Below are positions 1 through 5,127 of a stretch of DNA of 10,424 bases, in pieces. A program made the translations under genes and the position numbers. The stretch covers positions 1 through 10,424 of the forward strand of contig DATNIM010000001.1 of assembly GCA_035604455.1 (NCBI GenBank), read 5' to 3'. The first letter of the stretch is position 1. Each line of letters begins with the position of its first letter. Source of the stretch: AG25 sp035604455. GTDB taxonomy: Bacteria; Gemmatimonadota; Gemmatimonadetes; Gemmatimonadales; GWC2-71-9. The notes under the pieces are model-generated. The model made no database searches and was not told the DNA's origin. It saw only the letters and a list, made by a program, of their open reading frames with translations.

Positions 1-370
1 ACGTCCGAACGAGGTGCCGGAAGGGTGCCCACGCCGCCCCGCCACTGATCGCGCGGATGTGCACGCGCCCGTCGGTCGCCACCTCGCGCACGACGAGTCC
101 CAGCCGTTGCAGCCGTGCCAGCTCGATTTGGAGCGACCGCGCGGTTAACCCCGTGTTGCGCATCAGGGCGCGAATATGGGGGGCGTCATCAGGCCGCACC
201 GCGAAGTAGCCGACGAGCCGTGCAAGCGCTCCTGACGCGAGCGCACTTGAGAGCAAATCCCGGGCCTTGACCGAGCGCCGGCCGCGGGGAGCGCCGGGGG
301 GGCGGCGACCCATGGTCGACGACGCGGCATGGTGACGGTCGTGAACGACGCGCCTCGGTTTGGAAGGCAT
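1..370 (-). CDS. Winged helix-turn-helix transcriptional regulator, partial (C-terminus beyond window)
   Basis: The minus-strand frame is open from an ATG at 368-370 to the window edge (123 codons), so the protein is incomplete at its C-terminus. The first ~37 residues are basic and rich in Arg/Pro/Gly and look disordered. Residues ~49-60 form a helix (ARLVGYF). Residues ~64-94 read as a helix-turn-helix (HIRALMRNTGLTARSL, then ELARLQRLGLV). Residues ~95-107 form a wing (REVATDGRVHIRA). This resembles ArsR/MarR-type winged helices, including those found in front of a nucleotidyltransferase domain; whether such a domain follows cannot be seen. An internal ATG (311-313, residue 20) is an alternative start. 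Neither start has a Shine-Dalgarno sequence, but a promoter-like element ends just before 370, which would fit a leaderless or nearly leaderless message. The fold call is fairly firm; the target is unknown. Confidence 0.7.
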   Translation of the reverse strand, partial: MPSKPRRVVHDRHHAASSTMGRRPPGAPRGRRSVKARDLLSSALASGALARLVGYFAVRPDDAPHIRALMRNTGLTARSLQIELARLQRLGLVVREVATDGRVHIRAISGGAAWAPFRHLVRT

Positions 371-538
371 GTACGAAAATATAGTACGGATAATGCGTGG
401 TGACCATCAGTACACATAGACAACTGTCAACAGCCGTTGCTGATCCAGAAGCCATTGAGTTTCGAGGGAATTCGCATCCCCTAACGCCCGAGCCTCGCAG
501 CGTCTGGCGACCGGGGTTGCCGCCGACCATGTTTCTGC
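371..538. other. Intergenic region between divergent genes
   Basis: This stretch separates the minus-strand regulator from the plus-strand gene at 539. Apart from the AT-rich patch at 374-394 it holds no RNA gene, no repeat of note and no convincing plus-strand promoter. Short frames that cross it have no recognisable protein character. Confidence 0.5.
378..406 (-). promoter_or_regulatory. Candidate sigma-70-type promoter for the minus-strand regulator
   Basis: Read on the minus strand, TGGTCA (406-401) and TATATT (383-378) are separated by exactly 17 bases, matching 4/6 and 5/6 of the -35 and -10 consensus. Transcription would start around 370-372, at or next to the ATG of the regulator gene, which would explain its missing Shine-Dalgarno sequence. 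The -10 lies in an AT-rich patch flanked by two GTAC tetramers (371-374 and 384-387), a possible operator. This is a motif match only. Confidence 0.35.
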
Positions 539-946
539 GTGAGACGGCGTGCCTTTGCCTCCCGAGAGGGGATCACAACCCGGCGCACGTTGCGCTTGTG
601 GGTGGCCATCGCTGGCGCCTTCGTCTGGTTCGCACCGGGCGCGTCGGCCCAGCAAGCGATCGCGCCTGCGGTCGCGTCAGGCCTCGAGGTCGAGGACTTC
701 CTCCAGACCACCTACTGCTTGCAGTTCTATCCGTCGTGTCGCGAGGACAACCCAGTGCTGGGCCCGCACCCGTCCACGTTTCACCTGGCATGGTATGACG
801 GACTGTGGATCGCGAGCCAGTGGCTCGTGCCAAAGACGATCCGGCCAATCTGGAATTTCTTGAGCATCGGTTTTTCGCTCGAGGCTGTGATCAACAACTT
901 CTTCATCAAGCCGGACGGCCTGCATCGCGTGGGTCTCCGTCCTTAG
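539..946 (+). CDS. Small secreted or membrane-associated protein of unknown function
   Basis: The frame encodes 135 residues from GTG. Residues ~15-38 form a signal-peptide-like segment: Arg-Arg-Thr, a hydrophobic core (LWVAIAGAFVWFA), then a typical signal-peptidase site (GASA|QQ). The mature part has an acidic start, a Cys-containing motif (YCLQFYPSC), then DNPVLGPHPS and a hydrophobic C-terminal half (residues ~83-123) that could span or lie on the membrane. The D...T...NPxLGxxPS arrangement recalls small uncharacterised membrane proteins, but I cannot name a family with confidence. The start is uncertain: GTG 539 has no clear Shine-Dalgarno sequence, and TTG 590, TTG 596 or GTG 602 would still leave much of the hydrophobic core. 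The gene converges on the SRPBCC pseudogene, whose ancestral end lies 8 bases away. Confidence 0.6.
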   Translation: MRRRAFASREGITTRRTLRLWVAIAGAFVWFAPGASAQQAIAPAVASGLEVEDFLQTTYCLQFYPSCREDNPVLGPHPSTFHLAWYDGLWIASQWLVPKTIRPIWNFLSIGFSLEAVINNFFIKPDGLHRVGLRP

Positions 947-954
947 ATCCGGTT

Positions 955-1635
955 CTACGTGGCTGAAAGGACTACGGCTGGGCTGCGCTCGGCGCGCCGC
1001 TTGAGACGTGCGAACTGACGCGTTTGCATGACCCAGGATGAGGGCTCGACGAAGAGGAACCCCGCGACGCTCTGGAGCCACCGTGGGCGACAGGCCCACT
1101 ACCCGCTGACGACAAGTCGCGTGCGCTCACCTGGTAGCTCGGTCAGGAGGAAACTCCAGAGCGAGTCGCTGTAGAAGCGCGGTACCCTGCCTCTCGGATC
1201 GAAGGGACGGCCGCGCAAGTCGAGAGACATCCGCAGCCCGAGGAAGCGCTCGGGCTCGAGGGCGGCCACCTCCCACCACACGCTGCCGTCGGGAACGGCG
1301 GGCATGTGGTGCCCGATCGCGATCTGCTGCCATTCCGGATGGATCCGCTCCGCACTCCGCAGGCCCCGCGCTCGCCAGTAGTCCCAGGTATACCAGATCC
1401 CGCGGTCGACCCCCATCTGAACGAGCCACGGCCACACCCGAGAGGCTGGCGCGTCGATCGTGACCGCCATGGTGGTCGTGCTTCGTCTGGCGCCCGGAAT
1501 GATCTCCGCGCCGGGGTAGGGCTCGCGCACCTCGTCGTCAGTCGCACCCCAGCTGACGAGTCGTGGCCGTAGGGCAACCGCATAGATGCCGAGGAGCGCC
1601 ACCACCGCGGCGAAGGTGATCCATACAGCCTGCAT
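955..1635 (-). pseudogene. SRPBCC (START-like) family protein interrupted by an in-frame amber codon
   Basis: The best start is ATG 1633-1635, preceded by GGGGAGG (minus strand, 1646-1640). An upstream in-frame ATG at 1660-1662 lacks such a site. The frame runs 178 codons to TAG (1101-1099). Residues ~2-22 are one membrane helix. Then come a WGATDDEV motif, a beta strand plus DAPASRVWPWLVQMG (the first strand and helix of the SRPBCC fold), HPEWQQIAIG, and the later strands SLWSFLLTEL and RTRLVV. The fold stops one element early. After the TAG the same frame stays open for 47 codons, including GFLFVEPSSWVMQTR and RLKRRAER, which is the expected C-terminal helix of this family, and ends at TAG 957-955. 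Restored length would be ~226 residues. TAG ends other genes here (rpmJ, carB), so it is probably a real stop. A sequencing error or readthrough remains possible. The ligand or substrate is unknown. Confidence 0.8.
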
Positions 1636-1651
1636 AACGCCTCCCCTTGAT

Positions 1652-1672
1652 CCCGCAATCATTAATGACGGG
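1652..1672. promoter_or_regulatory. Palindrome upstream of the SRPBCC gene, possible operator
   Basis: TCATTAATGA (1659-1668) is a perfect 10-bp palindrome, an AT-rich island in GC-rich DNA. It is flanked by CCCG (1652-1655) and CGGG (1669-1672), with three extra bases on the left side. It sits 17-37 bases before the chosen SRPBCC start, where a repressor could act. No regulator can be assigned. Confidence 0.3.
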
Positions 1673-1691
1673 CTCTGGCTGAAGCGGGCGA

Positions 1692-1713
1692 GAAGTTGAC
1701 TTGAAGTTGACTT
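1692..1713 (+). repeat. Perfect 11-bp tandem repeat containing TTGACT
   Basis: GAAGTTGACTT occurs twice head to tail (1692-1702 and 1703-1713), followed by G. The period of 11 places both copies on the same face of the helix. Each copy contains TTGACT, five of six matches to a -35 element, but no good -10 lies 16-18 bases downstream of either. It could be an activator or repressor site, a degenerate promoter, or a chance duplication in the region upstream of the alpha operon. Confidence 0.45.
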
Positions 1714-1747
1714 GTGGGGATCGTCAGACGGCTCACTGCATCGTCCG

Positions 1748-1842
1748 ACGGGTCGGCCGGGTGCTCGGTGCGCGACCCGTAATTCCGCCCCTTGCGTGCA
1801 CTTAGGGGCTAGTCTATTTTCGCAGACTGAGTTCGAACCCCT
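1748..1842 (+). promoter_or_regulatory. Candidate structured leader of the alpha operon
   Basis: Three inverted repeats follow one another upstream of rpmJ. Arms 1748-1755 and 1773-1780 match over 8 bp, with a possible inner 4-bp stem. Arms 1787-1792 and 1804-1809 (GCCCCT/AGGGGC) match over 6 bp. Arms 1811-1815 and 1824-1828 (AGTCT/AGACT) match over 5 bp. AGGGG at 1804-1808 could instead pair with CCCCT at 1838-1842, enclosing the third hairpin, so two exclusive folds are conceivable. Alpha operons in known bacteria are autoregulated by uS4 through leader RNA; whether this region serves that purpose is inference, and no known leader class is recognised. The region must be transcribed for this to hold, which conflicts with the promoter candidate at 1792-1820. 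Confidence 0.3.
1792..1820 (+). promoter_or_regulatory. Weak candidate promoter for rpmJ and the alpha operon
   Basis: TTGCGT (1792-1797) and TATTTT (1815-1820) are spaced by 17 bases and match 3/6 and 4/6 of the sigma-70 consensus. A start near 1827 would give a leader of about 38 bases. The TATTTT is one of the few AT-rich hexamers in this region. This reading and the structured-leader reading of the same bases exclude each other. Confidence 0.25.
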
Positions 1843-1864
1843 CGTTCCCGGAGATCATCCGCCT

Positions 1865-1981
1865 TTGAAGGTTCGTACGAGCATCCGCCCGATCTGTGAG
1901 CACTGTAAGGTGATCAAGCGGCGAGGCGTCCTGCGCGTCATCTGCAAGCGGAACCCCAAGCACCGTCAGCGGCAGGGCTAG
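1865..1981 (+). CDS. rpmJ: 50S ribosomal protein bL36
   Basis: This 38-residue protein begins at TTG 1865 and reads (M)KVRTSIRPICEHCKVIK, ending in NPKHRQRQG, the classic bL36 end. The residues before the Leu codon do not resemble the family, and bL36 regularly starts MKVR, so the TTG start is well supported. GGAG at 1850-1853 lies 11 bases upstream. Cys11, Cys14, Cys27 and His33 form the zinc-ribbon set, so this is the zinc-binding form. It sits in the large subunit near the peptidyl transferase centre. It is the first gene of the alpha operon here, four bases before rpsM. The infA gene that commonly precedes it is missing. Confidence 0.95.
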   Translation: MKVRTSIRPICEHCKVIKRRGVLRVICKRNPKHRQRQG

Positions 1982-1985
1982 ACCC

Positions 1986-2369
1986 ATGGCACGCATTGCA
2001 GGCGTCGACCTCCCGCGCGACAAGAAGATCCTCTACGCGCTCCCGTACATCTTCGGCATCGGTCCGAGCAACGCACGCCGGATTCTCGCCGAGACGGGTG
2101 TGGACGCCGACGCGCGCGTGCGCGATCTGCGGGATGCCGAGGTGGCGCGGCTGCGTCAGGTGATCGAGCGGGACTACAAGGTCGAGGGCGCGCTGCGAAC
2201 CGAGGTGGCGATGAACATCAAGCGATTGATGGACATCGGTACCTACCGGGGCACGCGGCATCGGAAGGGCTTGCCCGTGCGGGGTCAGCGCACGCACACG
2301 AACGCACGCACAAAGAAGGGGCCGCGGCGCGCGATCGCCGGGAAGAAGAAGCCCCTCATGAAGAAGTAA
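1986..2369 (+). CDS. rpsM: 30S ribosomal protein uS13
   Basis: The 127-residue product begins MARIAGVDLPRDKKI, the standard uS13 N-terminus, with the helix-two-turn-helix segment YIFGIGPSNARRIL at residues ~22-35. It ends in the basic RNA-binding tail (GTRHRKGLPVRGQRT, then NARTKKG). uS13 lies in the 30S head and contacts 16S rRNA, the P-site tRNA and 50S bridges. Length is normal. The ATG follows rpmJ by four bases with only a weak purine stretch, so translational coupling to rpmJ is likely. One base separates its TAA from rpsK. Confidence 0.97.
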   Translation: MARIAGVDLPRDKKILYALPYIFGIGPSNARRILAETGVDADARVRDLRDAEVARLRQVIERDYKVEGALRTEVAMNIKRLMDIGTYRGTRHRKGLPVRGQRTHTNARTKKGPRRAIAGKKKPLMKK

Positions 2370-2370
2370 C

Positions 2371-2763
2371 ATGGCCCAAGCGAAACCGGCGGGCGCCAAG
2401 CGCGCGAAGAAGGTGGTCGAGGCGGAGGGGATCGCGCACATCACCGCGACCTTCAACAACACTCTGATCACGATCAGCGACATGCAGGGGAACGCCATCA
2501 CCTGGGGCTCCTCGGGCAAGGCGGGATTCCAGGGCTCGAAGAAGTCGACGCCCTTTGCGGCCACGGTCGCGGCGGAGCACGCCGCGCGCGAGGCGATGAA
2601 CCTGGGCGTGCGCCGCGTGCACGTCCGGGTGCAAGGCCCGGGCTCAGGCCGCGAGTCGGCGATCCAGGCCCTCGCCACGGCGGGGCTGCAGATCCGCTCG
2701 ATCCGCGATGTCACGCCGATTCCGCACAACGGGTGTCGGCCGCCCAAGAAGCGGCGCGTCTAA
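2371..2763 (+). CDS. rpsK: 30S ribosomal protein uS11
   Basis: The 130-residue protein carries the uS11 landmarks: HITATFNNTLITISD (~24-38), WGSSGKAGFQGSKKSTPFAA (~45-64), VQGPGSGRESAI, and the C-terminal DVTPIPHNGCRPPKKRRV. uS11 sits on the 30S platform near the 3' end of 16S rRNA and the E site. The N-terminal ~15 residues are a Lys/Ala-rich tail of variable type. The stop and the next start share bases (TAATG, 2761-2765), so rpsD is translationally coupled. Confidence 0.97.
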   Translation: MAQAKPAGAKRAKKVVEAEGIAHITATFNNTLITISDMQGNAITWGSSGKAGFQGSKKSTPFAATVAAEHAAREAMNLGVRRVHVRVQGPGSGRESAIQALATAGLQIRSIRDVTPIPHNGCRPPKKRRV

Positions 2764-3398
2764 TGGCCCGCTACACCGGTCCTGCGTGCCGGCTGTGCCG
2801 CCGCGAGGGCACCAAGCTCTTCCTCAAGGGGACGCGCTGCCTCACCGAGAAGTGCGCGGTCGAGCGGCGCGCCTACGCGCCGGGTCAGCATGGCCAGTCG
2901 ACCGGCCGGCGGCGGAAGGCCTCCGAGTACCAGCGCCAGCTCCGCGAGAAGCAGAAGGTCAAGCGCATTTACGGACTCTCGGAGCGTCAGTTCCGGAACA
3001 TCTTCGATCGCGTGCTCAAGGAGCCGGGCGTCACGGGCGAGGCGCTGCTCGTGGCACTCGAAAGCCGGCTCGATAACCTCGTCTACCGGATGGGGTTTGC
3101 GGTCTCGCGGCGCCAGGCACGCCAGCTCGTCCGGCACCGCCACATCGCGGTGAACGGCCGGGTCCTCGACGTACCGTCCTATCGCGTGCTCCCCGGCGAC
3201 GAAGTGCGCGTGGCCCCGGGAAGCCAGGAGCTGACGCTAGTGCGCGGCGCGCTCGAAGCGTTCGGACGCACGCAGCCGGTCACGTGGATTCAGGTGGACA
3301 AAGAGAAGGCGGTCGGTCGCATGACCGAACGGCCGACTCGGGACGCGATTCCGATCGCGGCTCAAGAACAGTTGATCGTTGAGCTCTATTCCAAATGA
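2763..3398 (+). CDS. rpsD: 30S ribosomal protein uS4, zinc-binding form
   Basis: The start is ATG 2763, which gives MARYTGPACRLCRREG; an upstream GTG at 2733 would add a non-homologous stretch and overlap rpsK by 31 bases. The product is 211 residues. Cys9, Cys12, Cys26 and Cys31 form the zinc knuckle of the Cys-retaining uS4 class. The S4 RNA-binding domain begins around residue 102 (ESRLDNLVYRMGFAVSRRQARQLV, including HIAVNG). uS4 is a primary 16S rRNA binder that nucleates 30S assembly and, in several bacteria, represses its own operon. Its TGA overlaps the rpoA ATG (ATGA, 3395-3398). Confidence 0.97.
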   Translation: MARYTGPACRLCRREGTKLFLKGTRCLTEKCAVERRAYAPGQHGQSTGRRRKASEYQRQLREKQKVKRIYGLSERQFRNIFDRVLKEPGVTGEALLVALESRLDNLVYRMGFAVSRRQARQLVRHRHIAVNGRVLDVPSYRVLPGDEVRVAPGSQELTLVRGALEAFGRTQPVTWIQVDKEKAVGRMTERPTRDAIPIAAQEQLIVELYSK

Positions 3399-4456
3399 TG
3401 ACGACTCTCGATTTGACGGGTTTGGTCCACCCGCACCTGGTCGAAATGACCAAGCGCGAGGACAACCCGAATGCTGCCGAATTCCGCCTCCAGCCGCTCG
3501 AGCGGGGATACGGCTACACTCTCGGCAACTCGCTGCGACGGATGCTCTTGTCCTCGCTCCGGGGTGCCGCGGTCTGGGCGTTTCGCTTGGACGGCGTCGT
3601 GCACGAGCACCAGACCATCCCCGGCGTCGTCGAGGACGTGCACCAGATCATTCAGCGCCTCAAGCAGCTCACGCTCGTCCTCGCGCCGGATGCGGACGAG
3701 GCCGTGCTCCAGATTAAGCGCGAGACGAGCGGCCCCGTGTACGCGCGGGACATCGAGCCGCACAGCGCAGTGACGATCGTGAACCCGGATCTCCTCCTCT
3801 TCACGCTCCAGGACGAGCGCGAGCTCGGCGGCGAGATCTACGTGAACAAGGGGCGGGGCTATGTCGAGGCCGAGCAGCACCCCGTCGACCGGTCGATGCC
3901 GGTCGACGTGGTCCGTATCGACTCGATCTACAATCCCGTGCGCCGGGCCAACTTCACCGTCGCCGAGACCCGCGTCGGGCAGCGGACCGACTACGACCGC
4001 CTGACGCTCAATGTCGAGACGAACGGCACGATTTCACCCGAGGACGCCGTCGCCTATGCCGCGGCGCTTGCCCAGGAGCATTTCCGGTTCTTTGTCGACT
4101 TCGGGAAAGTGCCGATGGTGGCGGCCGAGCCGGACGGGAACGGCGGCGCGGGTGCGGGAGACCTGGGAGAAGTCCTGAACCGCAATATTGACGACGTCGG
4201 ACTCTCGGTGCGCTCGCTCAACTCGCTCAAGAACTCGAACATCCGCACGCTCGCCGATCTCGTGCAGTACCGCGAGGAAGATCTTCTCAAGGTGAAGAAC
4301 GTAGGCGAGAAGGCGTTGGGCGAGATCGCGGAGCTGTTGCGGCGCGAGGGCCTGAACTTCGGGATGAAGCTTGAGGACGCAGCCGGCACGTGGCGCGTGG
4401 TTGAGGCGGGGACACCCCCGCAGGCACAGCCCACACCGGTGGGCGAGGGAGAGTAA
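3395..4456 (+). CDS. rpoA: DNA-directed RNA polymerase subunit alpha
   Basis: The 353-residue protein has the dimerising N-terminal domain (residues ~12-240), with GYGYTLGNSLRRMLLSSL at ~38-55 and TIPGVVEDVHQI at ~74-85. A Gly/Asp/Ala-rich linker follows (~245-262), then a C-terminal domain (~265-324) with LSVRSLNSLKNSNI and KVKNVGEKALGEI. That domain binds UP elements and activators. Arg273 in LSVRS is in the region of the DNA-contacting arginine of the E. coli protein. A ~29-residue tail after NFGM, rich in Pro, Gln and Glu, is longer than in E. coli. Either of two adjacent ATGs (3395 or 3398) could start; the first overlaps the rpsD stop. The TAA shares bases with the rplQ ATG (TAATG). Confidence 0.98.
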   Translation: MMTTLDLTGLVHPHLVEMTKREDNPNAAEFRLQPLERGYGYTLGNSLRRMLLSSLRGAAVWAFRLDGVVHEHQTIPGVVEDVHQIIQRLKQLTLVLAPDADEAVLQIKRETSGPVYARDIEPHSAVTIVNPDLLLFTLQDERELGGEIYVNKGRGYVEAEQHPVDRSMPVDVVRIDSIYNPVRRANFTVAETRVGQRTDYDRLTLNVETNGTISPEDAVAYAAALAQEHFRFFVDFGKVPMVAAEPDGNGGAGAGDLGEVLNRNIDDVGLSVRSLNSLKNSNIRTLADLVQYREEDLLKVKNVGEKALGEIAELLRREGLNFGMKLEDAAGTWRVVEAGTPPQAQPTPVGEGE

Positions 4457-4812
4457 TGCGGCACCGCGCCAAGGCCCGACAGCTCTCGCGCACGGCGAGC
4501 CATCGCAAGGCGCTGCTTGCCAACCTCGCCACGAGTCTCTTCCAGCACGAGCGGATCGAGACCACGGAGGCGAAGGCGAAGGAGCTCCGCCCCTACGCCG
4601 AGCGCCTCATCACGCTCGCGCGCCGCGGCGACTTACACGCGCGACGGCTCGCCGAGGCCCGCCTGAAGGATCGCAGCGTGACCCAGCGACTCTTCAAGGA
4701 CCTGGGGCCCCGCTTTGCGGCCCGGCCCGGGGGGTACACGCGGATCATCAAACTCGGCCATCGCGTCGGCGACGGGGCCGAGATTGCCCGGATCGAATTG
4801 CTGAGTGAGTAA
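4456..4812 (+). CDS. rplQ: 50S ribosomal protein bL17
   Basis: The 118-residue product starts MRHRAKARQLSRTASHRKAL and continues NLATSLFQHERIETTEAKAKELRP, the bL17 signature. It ends GGYTRIIKLGHRVGDGAEIARIEL, giving a normal compact bL17. It binds 23S rRNA near the exit tunnel. A good Shine-Dalgarno stretch (GAGGGAG, 4445-4451) lies four bases before the start and inside the end of rpoA. This is the last gene of the alpha operon; a hairpin terminator follows 18 bases after its stop. Confidence 0.97.
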   Translation: MRHRAKARQLSRTASHRKALLANLATSLFQHERIETTEAKAKELRPYAERLITLARRGDLHARRLAEARLKDRSVTQRLFKDLGPRFAARPGGYTRIIKLGHRVGDGAEIARIELLSE

Positions 4813-4830
4813 GGAGAGGGCGGGGTGCGC

Positions 4831-4869
4831 AACGCGAAGGGGGACCCTGGGAGGTCCCCCTTCTTCGTT
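4831..4869. terminator. Bidirectional intrinsic terminator between rplQ and rpmB
   Basis: Arms GAAGGGGGACC (4836-4846) and GGTCCCCCTTC (4853-4863) pair perfectly over 11 bp around the 6-base loop CTGGGA. Outer AACG (4831-4834) and CGTT (4866-4869) can extend the stem past a small bulge. The downstream side on the plus strand is T-rich (TTCTTCGTT) without a full T tract. It lies between two convergent stops and its outer arm reaches the rpmB stop codon, so it probably ends transcription from both sides. Confidence 0.85.
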
Positions 4870-5059
4870 AAGATGCCTTGAGGACGCGGTTCGCCTTGAG
4901 GCAGCGGGTGCACACGCGCAGGCGCTTGGTGACGCCGGCCACCTGGGCCCGCACCGCTTGCAGGTTGGGATACCAGCGGCGCCGCGTCTTGTTGTTCGCG
5001 TGGCTCACGTTGTGCCCGGTGATGGGGCCCTTGCCACAGATCTCACACACTCGCGCCAT
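4868..5059 (-). CDS. rpmB: 50S ribosomal protein bL28, zinc-binding form
   Basis: The start is ATG 5057-5059, preceded on the minus strand by GGGGAG (5070-5065) five bases away. The longer reading to 5080 adds seven residues not seen in the family. The 63-residue product reads MARVCEICGKGPITGHNVSH, with NNKTRRRWYPNLQ and RLRVCTRCLKANRV. Cys5/Cys8 and Cys50/Cys53 form two CxxC pairs, so the zinc-binding version is retained. bL28 binds 23S rRNA near the E site and helps assembly. It converges with rplQ across a shared terminator and diverges from the gmd-like gene. Its usual partner rpmG is not adjacent. Confidence 0.96.
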   Translation of the reverse strand: MARVCEICGKGPITGHNVSHANNKTRRRWYPNLQAVRAQVAGVTKRLRVCTRCLKANRVLKAS

Positions 5060-5127
5060 GCTAACTCCCCGTGAGCCCACTTCCTGAAGGCGCCGCGCCC
5101 GGGCAGACCGCAGCGGGCGGGAAACCT

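Noticed and set aside
163..423. 86-codon minus-strand frame near the left edge
   Set aside because: The overlapping open-ended frame 1-370 encodes a clear winged helix, so this one is its shadow.
397..798. 133-codon plus-strand frame starting in the intergenic region
   Set aside because: It overlaps the better-supported frame 539-946, which has a signal peptide and sensible composition; this one is Arg/Pro/Gly-rich without motifs.
1831..1841. GTTCGAACCCC, like the T-arm of a tRNA
   Set aside because: No matching acceptor, D-arm or anticodon stem could be laid out in the surrounding bases, so this is not called a tRNA.
1938..2747. 269-codon minus-strand frame opposite rpsM and rpsK
   Set aside because: The opposite strand encodes two unmistakable ribosomal proteins; this is a shadow.
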